From contig CM043961.1 in NCBI GenBank assembly GCA_014529385.2, positions 10,776,478 through 10,840,477 of the forward strand: 64,000 nt of DNA. The letters run 5' to 3'. Origin of the DNA: Adiantum capillus-veneris (taxonomy: Eukaryota > Streptophyta > Polypodiopsida > Polypodiales > Pteridaceae). A model generated the notes under the pieces. That model was given only the letters and a program-made list of their open reading frames with translations. It was not told the origin of the DNA and searched no databases. Positions 45,929 through 55,064 of this stretch are shown here, piece by piece (positions within the stretch are counted from its first letter, which is position 1; the number at the start of each line of letters is the position of its first letter). The position numbers and the translations under genes are program-made.

Positions 45929-46690
45929 ATGGACACTCGGGCTTCATCCCAAGGCAAACTCACCTTTGTTGGGATCATGGCACCATCCCCAAAGATGGAC
46001 TTTACCGCTCATCTCCAAAATGAAGTCGAAAGGCTCCGCAAGGAGAACGACGAGCTGAAACACATAATTATTGACATTGAGGCTCGGCTCACCACAATGT
46101 AGAATGGTAAGAAGGAAGAGATGGAACAGATGCAAGTCAAGCTCAACAAAACAAAGGGAGAAGTAGAGACCACTCTCATAAAGGCTATCAAGAATCAAGT
46201 GCAAAAATCCATCTCTCACAAGGTTGAAGCTCGTGTGGCATCCACATTACGCAAACGAAAAAGGCAAGCCCCCAATGTTCGCATTGACAGGCTTCCAAGC
46301 GACTACAATGGGGAGGGGGGCCTCATGTTCAATGAGTCCTTTGCTCACATCCAAACGACAACCCACATACAATGGGATCCAGGAACAACTACCTCTCTTA
46401 CACACGAGCATCGCACCAACCATGCAATCCTTACTTTCAAAGACAAAGCAGACCGAATCAACCTCCTCGAGCAATCCAGACTTCTCAAGGACACTAAGAT
46501 CTCGTTTTCACAAGACCTTACACCCGCTCAACTCAAACAGAAGAAGGTAGAATTACAAAAGGTGTGAGAAGCGCACATGGCAAGAAAATGGGTAGTTAAT
46601 CAAGGAGGTAAAGCCATTATTTATGGTTCCGACCTCTTAGGTTTTCGTATTTTCTTCTCTCCACCCCTTGCTCGACCCTCAATCCTTAAC
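45929..46690 (+). pseudogene. LINE-C ORF1
   Basis: RNA-binding protein of LINE-C. The ATG at 45929 opens MDTRASSQGKLTFVGIMAPS. A coiled coil follows (LQNEVERLRKENDELKHIII), then a TAG at 46100 in an otherwise unbroken frame, then KVEARVASTLRKRKRQAPNV, HAILTFKDKADRINLLEQSR and LLKDTKISFSQDLTPAQL. A TGA at 46565 also sits in frame, with NQGGKAIIYGSDLLGFRIFF after it, so the natural end is near 46690. The layout matches LINE-B ORF1. ORF2 is missing, and the text jumps to a LINE-C 3' end. Confidence 0.8.
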
Positions 46691-46774
46691 TGAGATGTAT
46701 CTGACTCTCAGTCCTGTTTGTTTTTTGTTTCATAGGTCATATATGACCTCTGTGGATGATAATTCAATCTCAAT

Positions 46775-46824
<50 letters not shown>
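46691..46824 (+). mobile_element. LINE-C 3' end (after internal deletion)
   Basis: TTTCATAGGTCATATATGAC followed by CTCTGTGGATGATAAT and a CT tract (46780-46824). The stem-loop AGGTCATATATGACCT is at 46734-46749. It is fused to ORF1, so the whole ORF2 was lost from this copy. Confidence 0.75.
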
Positions 46825-46827
<3 letters not shown>

Positions 46828-47134
46828 GGTGTCCCACCCGAGGGTGTAATAGATTTTTTGATAGGTGCACCTCTCCTCTTTGTGCATAGCTTGTGCTTGA
46901 GGTGGCAAGAGAGTGGCCATGAATATACTAAGCGCCCAGCTTGGTGTATTTTTAACCGGCTAAAATTGTAAAACCCGTGCTACATTTCAAGATTTCCTTG
47001 AAGAAAAATGATAAATTTCTCAAGTTTCAGAATATTGACAATTCTTAATATTTTAACCTAAAACTTGGAAGAGTTTTCTTTGTGCCCTTATTTATTAGCA
47101 AATTTCAATTAGGAAAAACACTATAACTAGATGA
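46825..47134. repeat. Left copy of a direct repeat flanking the LINE-C ORF
   Basis: It starts GTTGGTGTCCCACCCGAGGG and ends TTTCAATTAGGAAAAACACT. It matches 49660-50065 with a gap of about 70 bp and many substitutions. Shared words: GATAGGTGCACCTC, AGGTGGCAAGAGAGTG, GGTGTATTTT, GGCTAAAAT. Confidence 0.8.
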
Positions 47135-49588
47135 AGCATTTCTTATAGTAGAATTGAATGGGAAACTAAATGGGAAGCTTTCAAGAAAGCTATTTTTTCT
47201 TGTGCGGAAGAATGCTTTGCCATAAAGCATCTCCATGGTATCAACAAAGATAGATCACGCAAAAGGTGGTTTGATAAAGAATGTCAAGATGCTCGAAAGT
47301 CCTTGATAAAGCTTGATGCAACTATGGACAAAGACAACTATCAAAGTCATTTGCATACATACAAGGCATTGATTCAAAAGAAGAGAAGAAGATGGGAAGT
47401 AAAGCAACAAGAATTTCAAGTCCAAGAAAAGGCACATGCATGTGGAAGATTTTGGAGAAACTTGAGAGGCAAGCGGGTTGAGAATTTTGGTAACTTGAGT
47501 CTAGTGGATATGTACACACATTGTAGGCAATTATATGAACAAGAAAATACTGAAAAAATGCCATTTTATGGTTCACTCCCATGTATGCCATCTTTTTTTA
47601 CTATTGAGGATGTATGCGGTGGGCTTGAAAAGTTGGCCACTCGCAAAGCGGGAGATCTTCAAGGTATCAAGCCGGAGATGATCAAATGGACGGGAGATTT
47701 TACCCATGAGTGGATGTGTGATATGTTCAACCTTGCACTTCAACATGGTATGCCTTATGATTGGAGTACTAATTGGGTTAAGCCTTTGCATAAAGGAGGG
47801 GATGTAAAGAATGTAAGCAACTACCGGACTATAATGATTGGGTCTCTTATGGCAAAGTTGTTTGGGTGCATAATGGAGATGAAATTGAGTGATTGGGCTG
47901 AAGAGAATGGCAAGCGTGCAAAGGGACAAGCGGGTTTTCGTCGATGCCATAGCACCATTGATCATCTTGTCACTCTTCGTGTTCTCATGGAGGAAAGTCG
48001 GTTGAAAGGCAAGCGATTGTATTGTTGTTTTGTAGACTTTAAGAAAGCCTTTGATATGATTCCACGTAACAATTTGTGGAGAAGGATGGAAGAACTCCAA
48101 GTGCCAAGTGAGTTTATGCTTGCGGTTTCTCGAATCTATGAGAAGGTGATTTGTCAATTGCGCATGGGAAGAGAAATTTCAGAAATTTTTGTAAGCACTA
48201 TTGGGGTTAAACAAGGATGTCCATTGTCACCAACTCTCTTTGGTCTATGCATCGATCAATTGGAACAAATGGTACTTGACTTTATGCAAGAAGAAGGCAT
48301 TGAAGAGGTCACTATTTGCAATGCGGTAATCATGCTTTTGTTGTATGCGGATGATGTAGTGCTTCTAGCACACACTTTAGAAGATGCACAAAAGCTTATG
48401 GTTGTCCTTGAGAACTTTTGCTTGCATAGTGGGCTGATTGTAAATGAATCCAAAACAAAGGTTATGCTTGTGAAAACCAACCATAAGGAGAAGCCATGCA
48501 TTGTGTACAACAACGAGACACTTGAAGTTGTTGAGAGCTTTAAGTACCTTGGCCTTGAGGTTCCATCCAATCACAAGTGGCATGAATGTGCTATGCGTCG
48601 TTTGGAAGCGGGAAAGAGAGCATATTATGCATTTGAGAACATGTGTAATGCGGGAAACATCAAGTGTTGGGTTCTCAAGAAGTATCTTTTTGATGCATTG
48701 GTGACACCAGTTCTTCTTTATGGAGTTGAAGTGTGGGGCGGGAGCATTTCAAAGTCTACTTGGAAAGAGTTTGAGAATGTCCAAAAGCGTTTTCTTACAA
48801 ACTTTCTCCAAGTTAAGACACAAACACCATATACGCTCCTACTTCTTGAGTCAGGATCTCTTCCAATTGAGGTTATGGGCATGGAAAGGGTTGTGGAGTA
48901 CATGATAAAGATGCGTCAAAACCCCTCACATCGACTTCCTACAATTGCATGGGAAGCAAGCAAAAAAGTTCAAAAGACGCATAAAAGCAAGATCTTGAGC
49001 ACGGGATGGATGCAAGACATAAAGAAGTGGTTTGGGAGATGGGATGCATTACACTTGCTACATGATGCTTCAATTGACTCTCAAGTGAATGAAGCTTTTC
49101 TACAATGCCAATGTATTACGGCTTGGGAGAAATCCGGTGGGTCACGCTTCATACATTACACCACCTATATTGCCCCCAACTACAAAACCATGTTCTTCGC
49201 TGAGAGAGGAAACCGTACTCACACTTACATGCTTGAGCCTATTCCCTTGTCCGCGATACGCACTATCGCAGCAATTCGGCTTAGCTCCCATTTCCTTCGA
49301 TGCGAGATAGGGCATTGGGGCAATGGAGAAGAGTCAAATCGATTGTGCACGTTATGCTCACTGCAAGTTCGAGAGTCTGAGTACCACACACTACTAGAGT
49401 GCTCAGCTTTTGATCACATCCGAACTTGCTTCTCTCACATTTTCAGCCATAACTTAGACCTACACACTTTCCTCTCCCAGCCAAAGTGTGGGCTCTCCAT
49501 TGCGATTCTCATCACTACAATTTTGGAGCATCGAGAGTCACTCATCAGTCATACACATACTACATCACATGTAACTTTGGTCCCATAG
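47135..49588 (+). CDS. LINE-C reverse transcriptase, long open frame, 5'-truncated
   Basis: The first ATG is at 47303 (761 codons to the TAG at 49586), but the frame is open from 47135 and coding text begins near 47150 (RIEWETKWEAFKKAIFSC), so the natural start is lost. RT blocks, numbered from 47303: VSNYRTIMIGSLMAKLFG near 173-190, AKGQAGFRRCHSTIDHLVTL near 208-227, CCFVDFKKAFDMIP near 241-254, STIGVKQGCPLSPTLFGL near 298-315, and the catalytic YADD at 348-351, all intact. A C-terminal zinc-like motif CTLC...EYHTLLEC is near 682-700. There is no endonuclease domain, so this copy cannot move by itself. It is the least damaged reverse transcriptase in the window. Confidence 0.92.
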   Translation, partial: SISYSRIEWETKWEAFKKAIFSCAEECFAIKHLHGINKDRSRKRWFDKECQDARKSLIKLDATMDKDNYQSHLHTYKALIQKKRRRWEVKQQEFQVQEKAHACGRFWRNLRGKRVENFGNLSLVDMYTHCRQLYEQENTEKMPFYGSLPCMPSFFTIEDVCGGLEKLATRKAGDLQGIKPEMIKWTGDFTHEWMCDMFNLALQHGMPYDWSTNWVKPLHKGGDVKNVSNYRTIMIGSLMAKLFGCIMEMKLSDWAEENGKRAKGQAGFRRCHSTIDHLVTLRVLMEESRLKGKRLYCCFVDFKKAFDMIPRNNLWRRMEELQVPSEFMLAVSRIYEKVICQLRMGREISEIFVSTIGVKQGCPLSPTLFGLCIDQLEQMVLDFMQEEGIEEVTICNAVIMLLLYADDVVLLAHTLEDAQKLMVVLENFCLHSGLIVNESKTKVMLVKTNHKEKPCIVYNNETLEVVESFKYLGLEVPSNHKWHECAMRRLEAGKRAYYAFENMCNAGNIKCWVLKKYLFDALVTPVLLYGVEVWGGSISKSTWKEFENVQKRFLTNFLQVKTQTPYTLLLLESGSLPIEVMGMERVVEYMIKMRQNPSHRLPTIAWEASKKVQKTHKSKILSTGWMQDIKKWFGRWDALHLLHDASIDSQVNEAFLQCQCITAWEKSGGSRFIHYTTYIAPNYKTMFFAERGNRTHTYMLEPIPLSAIRTIAAIRLSSHFLRCEIGHWGNGEESNRLCTLCSLQVRESEYHTLLECSAFDHIRTCFSHIFSHNLDLHTFLSQPKCGLSIAILITTILEHRESLISHTHTTSHVTLVP

Positions 49589-49659
49589 GTCATATTTGAC
49601 CTCCGAGGACGATAATAAAATCTATCTATCTATCTATCTCTCTCTCTCTCTCTCTCTCA
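49589..49659 (+). mobile_element. LINE-C 3' end with stem-loop and CTAT/CT tail
   Basis: The stem-loop AGGTCATATTTGACCT at 49587-49602 overlaps the ORF stop. ATAATAAAAT and a (CTAT)n(CT)n tail follow, to 49658. There is no poly(A). Confidence 0.8.
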
Positions 49660-50065
49660 TGCCAGTGTCCCACACAAGGGTGTAACGGATTTTCGATAGG
49701 TGCACCTCGTCTCTTTCTTCATACCTTATTCTCAAGGTGGCAAGAGAGTGATCGTTGATGTACTGAACATCCCGGCTTTCAGTGCCTCTCATGCCCTTCC
49801 ATTTTGGGTCTAATGGAGACAAGTGTTTGTTAAAAAGAGGGGGTTTGGTGTATTTTCAACTGGCTAAAATGGTAAAACCCGAGTTGCATTGCCTTGAACA
49901 AAATCCATAATATTTTGCAAGTTTAGTGTAAATACGTACAATTCTTCAATTTTTGTTATGCAATTTTTAGTGTAAATATTGACAACTCTTCAATTTTAAC
50001 CTAAACATCAAAAGAGTTCTTAGTGTGTCCCTTGTTTGATATAAAATTATTTCAATTAGGAATAA
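49660..50065. repeat. Right copy of the direct repeat flanking LINE-C
   Basis: It starts GCCAGTGTCCCACACAAGGG and ends TTTCAATTAGGAATAAAGAT, matching 46825-47134. It has an extra segment of about 70 bp (about 49780-49850). Confidence 0.8.
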
Positions 50066-50460
50066 AGATTTGGCACCCTCTTCGACTCTGTGTGTGTGTG
50101 TGTGTGCGTGCGCGCGTGTGTGTCTCTGGATGCTCATGTTGTCCCACATGAGGTACATATAATGCCAATCTAATTCCAAGGCCATTCAACTTTGCAAGTT
50201 TGTGCAAACCTGTATGCAATGTGTATATACTGAGGGCTAGTAGGACAATGATGCGTAGACATATCCAACACGAGATTTTACCTCAATAGTATCAGATCAC
50301 ACAAGGAGGCATATAAGTTGAAGGCAGCATGTGGATTTGTATAGAAACAAAAAGGGATCACAAGGTCTTGTTGACACATTTACATGATTACAGTAAACAT
50401 GATCACACATAAACCGGTTTAGGGTGACCTGCAAACCCACAAAAATCCCACAGTGCTTTT
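50066..50460. other. Unassigned, with a TG microsatellite
   Basis: TG/CG repeat at 50089-50124, then GTTGTCCCACATGAGGTACA at 50137-50156, which recalls the starts of the two direct repeats just described. From 50160 to 50460 I recognise nothing. Confidence 0.35.
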
Positions 50461-50575
50461 CTGTTTCCTCGGCGGGCCCTCCGGGTATTATAATTTTCCC
50501 TACGGGCCCGCCGGGGAAACAGGAAAGCCCGGCGGGCTATTAGCGTTATATATACGCGGGCCCGATCGGGCCCGC
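50461..50575. repeat. GC-rich inverted repeats with a TATA-like box
   Basis: Arms 50461-50479 and 50504-50522 pair over 19 bp with one G.T. A 13-bp hairpin AGCCCGGCGGGCT sits at 50525-50537. TTATATATA at 50546-50554 is followed by the perfect 20-bp palindrome GCGGGCCCGATCGGGCCCGC at 50556-50575. The sequence is sharply GC-rich in an AT-rich region. The TATA box could start a transcript into the hairpin array; that is inference. Confidence 0.75.
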
Positions 50576-50599
50576 TGGGTGTATTAGCGCTTTTGTCTT

Positions 50600-50601
<2 letters not shown>

Positions 50602-50670
<69 letters not shown>
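50602..50670. repeat. (GA)n microsatellite
   Basis: About 34 GA units between the GC-rich inverted repeats and the first hairpins. Confidence 0.95.
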
Positions 50671-50673
<3 letters not shown>

Positions 50674-50730
50674 TTGCGCCACCTTTGCAGGTACATCGAG
50701 AGGAGAGAGGAGAGAGGGAGAGAGGGGGTC

Positions 50731-50919
50731 GTGTGGGAGCGTGCTCTGCGTCGCAGTGCGCGGCAGCAGCAAAGTACCTGACCACACAATCCGAGTATGT
50801 GTTGTGTGTTTGTATGCGTTGTGTGGTAGCGTGCCTTTTGTAGTAGTGCGCGGCAGTAATAAGGTACCTTACCACACAATGGGAGTGTGTGTGTAAGCTG
50901 TTCTACGGAACAGTGCTTA
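50731..50919 (+). other. Two hairpins with a shared loop, plus a short one
   Basis: Hairpin A1: arms 50731-50745 and 50773-50787. A2: arms 50819-50835 and 50863-50879, pairing TTGTGTGGTAGCGTGCC with GGTACCTTACCACACAA. Both loops contain AGTGCGCGGCAG[C/T]A[G/A][C/T]AA, while the inner arms differ. A third hairpin (50894-50919) has the stem CTGTTC/GAACAG with loop TACG and an outer TAAGC/GCTTA. They precede the six-hairpin array directly. Confidence 0.75.
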
Positions 50920-51332
50920 TCACGGGGGCATCACCTCGGTGACGCGGGGAAGATGGTGTCCTTGTGGTAAGTATTGGCTTACTGTTTGGGTACTACGTCG
51001 GTAACGCGGCGAATCTAGTATCCTTATGGTAAGTCAACTTTCCTTCCCCTTTCCCAAAAAAACATATGGGCATCGGTCAGTAACGCGGCTATATGATGTT
51101 CGTATGTAGGCCATTGTTTTTCCTTAGATTCAGGCGGCACTCGATCGGTAACGCGGTTAATAGAGTGTCGTTTGTTAGAAGCATATGCATTTGCATAAAT
51201 GTGGCGTTCAGGTCGTTAACCCGGCCATACGAACGTCATATAATTTTTATGTGCATGTGCAGTTAATTTTTTAAGTATTAAGTATATGAAATACTTGCTC
51301 GGTAACGCGGCTGTGAAGAGTATTTCATATAC
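50916..51332 (+). other. Array of six long stem-loops with conserved loop TCGGTAACGCGG
   Basis: Arms: H1 50916-50935/50952-50971; H2 50976-50995/51016-51035; H3 51062-51074/51095-51107; H4 51131-51142/51163-51174; H5 51199-51209/51231-51241 plus an outer pair 51181-51190/51251-51260; H6 51282-51296/51318-51332. Loops are 16, 20, 20, 20, 21 and 21 nt. Each carries TCGGTAACGCGG or a variant of it: TCGGTGACGCGG in H1, TCAGTAACGCGG in H3, TCGTTAACCCGG in H5. The 12-mer starts at 50936, 50998, 51077, 51145, 51213 and 51299. Arms share little sequence between units yet pair within units, with G.T pairs tolerated. No known RNA family or transposon end that I know fits. It could be a structured RNA, a single-strand nuclease or recombinase site array, or subterminal repeats of a DNA element. 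Confidence 0.85.
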
Positions 51333-51410
51333 AAAATGTATGAATTGTTTGATTTTGTAGTTTTTAACTGTCCATTTGAAATTATATACTAGCTAATCAT
51401 ATTCAAAAGA

Positions 51411-51606
51411 ATACTTTATTCATCAATTATTGCTATTTTAAATGTTCCATTTATATAAAATACTTTATTCATCAATCATCACTATTTTAAATGTTTCATT
51501 TATATAGGATACTTTATTCATCAATCATCGCTATTTTAAATGTTTCATTTATAATGAATACTTTATTTATCAATCATCGCTATTTTAAATGTTCCATTTA
51601 TATAAA
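51411..51606. repeat. 49-bp minisatellite, four copies
   Basis: Copies start at 51411, 51460, 51509 and 51558 with ATACTTTATTCATCAAT. They differ at two to five positions each. Confidence 0.9.
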
Positions 51607-51860
51607 TTACATGTAAAAAAATATTTGCACACAAATTGCATGTTTAATATTTGTTTTTAATCTTTTTAAAGGACTCTCAAGCATTATCGCTAGTTTTAAT
51701 GCTTCATTTACATAAATTCTCTGCAAAAATTCTAAATACATACAATTTGCATGTTAAATATCATTTTTTATCTTTTAAAGAGCATCAATTATCATCGCTT
51801 TTTTATTGCTACATTTACATAAATTCTGTGTAAAAAAGTGTGTGAACACAATTTGCTAGT
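51578..51860. repeat. Longer AT-rich repeat, about 110 bp, three copies
   Basis: ATCGCT[A]TTTTAAATG[T/C], CATTTA[C/T]ATAAATT and CACAATTTGCATG-like blocks recur from about 51578, 51693 and 51793, overlapping the last unit of the 49-bp array. The copies are diverged. Confidence 0.65.
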
Positions 51861-52180
51861 CCAATTTGTATACTTCCAATGTTTTTAATGGTTTTGAAGA
51901 TTTTAAGTCGGTGTGTGCTTTATTTAAATTAGTATGTGCGCACGGAGAAAAATGTATTCTTTGGTCTGTATTAAGTTCTTATAAACCATTTGTTTGAACT
52001 GCATTTTACATGTGTAACAGATTGCAATTTTAAGTGAAGATTATATTCAATGTTTATCAATATTTCTATAACATTTGTTAAAGTCTTCAAGTGGTGGGTC
52101 TTCAAGTGGTGGTTAAGAGTTTACCTGAGATAGTGTGAGAGTGTTAGTGTCATTAGCAACCATGAATTTGTGTTTGATAT
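51861..52180. other. Unassigned AT-rich stretch before the LTR element
   Basis: No motif was recognised. A direct repeat TCTTCAAGTGGTGG occurs twice at about 52085-52115. It ends with the target duplication GATAT (52176-52180), so it was once continuous with 57988. Confidence 0.4.
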
Positions 52181-53136
52181 TGTTGACCGCTAGGTCAACA
52201 ACACAACATAACTCAAGTTTCGTATCAAAGTCTTATCTTTTGCGAGTTATGAAATGCTGCGGATTATGGCTATAAACGTCATTTGTAATGAGTAGTTATT
52301 ATAGTTTCAGAAGCCGGGGTGCAATGGCACTTCCAGATTGTAAATACAAAGCCATTTGACCCTTTCAACCCCAATTTTGGTTAAACCTAAGGTAGCCTTA
52401 GTATATAAGGTACCTAGGTCATTTTGTAAAAGGACTTTTTATCATAATCAAACTTAGCGCTGCCGTCTACTGTGTGTGAGAGAGAAAGAGAGTGAGTGTG
52501 AGCTTCATCCTCCTGCTACGCCCGGCTCGCTCAACACATTGGAGATCCGACAGCACCATTGCTGTAGGCTCGAGGAGAGCTACGCGACAACGCCAAGCAT
52601 TCCACGTGAGACGAAGCGCACACGCCGACGCATCTACGAGCTATTTGTGGCCGTAAGTGTATCAAACGATGTCTGTTTTCTGCGTGCTAGTAGTCTATAG
52701 AATCGTGGCGACATAAGCTACGCATAGGTACTCATAAATTTCAGTCTCAGGCACTTTCGGAATTCGGCTCTGTCATCCTACGCGTTTTCTGCAGATGGGT
52801 TTTGAGTGAGGGTTTTGAGTGTAGAAGCTTAGGGACAAGTGTATCCTAGTGAGGGGATGGTGTTCCTTAAGTTTCCTACGAATCTGGCATGATTAGGTGA
52901 GCTACCTTACGCATGTGTGTATGTGGCTAGGTGGTGTAGTTGAGGGCAGTGAGGTTCTTGATTGTGGTTTAGTTGGCCTTCCAGAGTGTTGTATGTGTAG
53001 GATGGTCTCAGTCTGACAAGCTTAAGAGATTTCCTCCGTGTGCCTATCGTGTCATCTGTGTCCTCGATTGACATTATGTTGATCTAGGTAGTGTTTGCAT
53101 GCACTTCATGGGTGTGTGAGTCTCTTCCGTCCAACA
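52181..53136 (+). repeat. 5' LTR (956 bp)
   Basis: It starts with a 20-bp hairpin-forming end, TGTTGACC-GCTA-GGTCAACA. It holds a CATCCTACGCG half-site (52773-52783), the same word as in the internal palindromes. In the 3' LTR the half-site has one change. Confidence 0.95.
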
Positions 53137-53137
53137 T

Positions 53138-53154
53138 TGGCGCCGCTGCCGGGG
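53138..53154 (+). promoter_or_regulatory. Primer-binding site
   Basis: TGGCGCCGCTGCCGGGG starts one base after the LTR. It is the type of primer site seen in several plant gypsy lineages; the tRNA involved is not resolved here. Confidence 0.85.
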
Positions 53155-53678
53155 ACACAAGGACCTAAGTAGGTTTCCTACTAACACTCGTGTAATGGTT
53201 GCTTGATTTAGTTTCGTCTAAAGAAAACGTTTTTCTCAAGTGGATCCGGAAGAGGATATTCCCTGATCAAGTGGATAGCCAGGAAGCGTGTGTCTTGCCA
53301 AGGGTCTGCGACTAGATAGGTTTAGTTAGGATCTGTGGATTAGAGTAGTTGTTGGTGGGCGAGTGATTTGTGAGGTGATAAAAGCGTTTACTAGTCCGTG
53401 TGTGGTAGTGAAGCGTTTTTCTACTCATAGATGCAAAACCCCATATGATTTGTAGGAGTAGCTTTAGGTAAGTGATCCGATTCTGATCTAGAGCTATTCA
53501 TCATTGAATTATTTGCTAAAGTGCTTGATTGCAATTGAAATCACGGAAAAGTGTACTTTTGAGGGTAAAATTGCATTAAACAAGCTTTTGTGGATATTTT
53601 TGTATGACTGACTGATGCTGTGCATATAAAACAGCATTTGCAAGGGTTCTGTGAAGAAACCTGCAATTCTGTAAACAT

Positions 53679-55064
53679 AGACATCCTACGCGTAGGATTT
53701 CTCAAGGGGGTTCTGGAGACCAAATTTGAAAATTTTGACTGCACCAGTGGGTTCAGAGGGTAGGTTTTACCCTAGTAACATATTGACTTGGGTGTTTTTC
53801 CCTAATTTTGTTGACCAAAAGCCAAAAGGCGGAGTCAGAAAACGTAAAATTTCAGCAAAGGCTTAATTGAGTGATTTTTGCATGTTTTTGCAATTGTGAT
53901 GCATACTTGCACTTGCTGAGAGCATAAGGAAGCATCAAGGACACACTTCAGTCTGAAAAAATCAGCAGTAGACATCCTACGCGTAGGATGTCTATAGGGT
54001 GATTTGGTGGAAATTTTGAAATTCTGAGTTGACCAATGTGTTCAAAAGGTAGGTTTCACCCTATTTTCACATGGAAAGTGGAAATTTGACCAAATTTTGA
54101 CAGATCAAAGCCAAAACGAGAATTGCCAGACATCCTACCCAAATTGTGTCCAGGGCATAATTTTTGAAACCAAGCCATAGGATGACTCCAAAGGCATGTT
54201 CTAAATGTTGTATTGAATGCATGTGAAAGTTTTCAGCTCATTTGGGTGAGAAAATTGAGTTCAAAGCGGACTTTAGCACTTTTGACTAAAAAAAGCAAGA
54301 ACAGCTAAAATTTGGGACTTTTGAAATCCAAACCAAAATCTAAGCATACCATTGGGTTGTTGACATCAAGAGGAAGCTGTGGGACAAGTCTACGCGTAGG
54401 ATGTCTTCTGTGTGATTTAAGACTCTAAACACATTTCTGAGCATACCACAGTGATCAGCACCTTAAGGAGAGTCTGTGATTCAAATTTGGGGTAATTTTG
54501 AGCAGTTAGACATCCTACGCGTAGGATGTCTAAGGCATAATTTTGAAACCAAAATTCTATTGTGACCATACCATGCTGTCATATAGCCTTAGATAAGCCT
54601 CCTAGGCAAATTTGGTCCAATTTGGAGTTGATTTGACTTTGGAATTCATGAGAACAGACATCAGGCTTCTGGAACAGATTCTTGATCATTTGACCAGCAT
54701 ATAGGTGTCAGAATCAAAAAGTAAAAATAGCTGTGAGTTAAGCACATCAAGGGGAAGCTACAGTGCAAGTTTGAGCTGAAACAGAGCAAAAAGACATCCT
54801 ACGAGTAGGATGTCTTGAGCTTGATTTAGGACTCCAAACCAACTTATGAGCACACCACTGTGATCAGCACATCAAGGAGAAGCTGGGGTGAAAATTTCAA
54901 GTCATTCTGAGCAAAAAGACATCCTACGCGTAGGATGTCTCAAGGCCATTTTTAAGTCCAAATGAAATTTTGAGCATACCATTGTGTTGCTGGACTTAAG
55001 GGGAGTCTCTGGACCAAATTTTGTTAAATTCTGAGCATATAGACATACTACGCGTAGGATGTCT
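53679..55064 (+). repeat. Array of 24-bp palindromes in a degenerate tandem repeat
   Basis: The half-site AGACATCCTACG followed by its reverse complement occurs at 53679, 53970, 54508, 54792, 54917 and 55041; the copies at 53970, 54508 and 54917 are perfect and the others have one mismatch. Half copies are at 54128 and 54390. The spacers are themselves repeats of about 125 bp (GAGCA[TA]ACCA[C/T]TGTG, AAGGGGAAGCT, AAATTCTGAGCA). The stretch 53155-55400 has no coding frame of note. Confidence 0.92.

Noticed and set aside
46825-50065. LTR pair around the LINE-C frame
   Set aside because: The direct repeats do not end in TG...CA, have no primer site or target duplication, and flank a LINE reverse transcriptase.
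50916-51332. CRISPR-like array
   Set aside because: The conserved 12-mer is short and is flanked by self-complementary arms, not by unrelated unique spacers of fixed length, and the setting is a plant nuclear genome.
50916-51332. Hammerhead or twister ribozymes in the hairpins
   Set aside because: No CUGANGA...GAAA core and no twister-type core of conserved loops was seen; the shared 12-mer does not fit either consensus as I know it.
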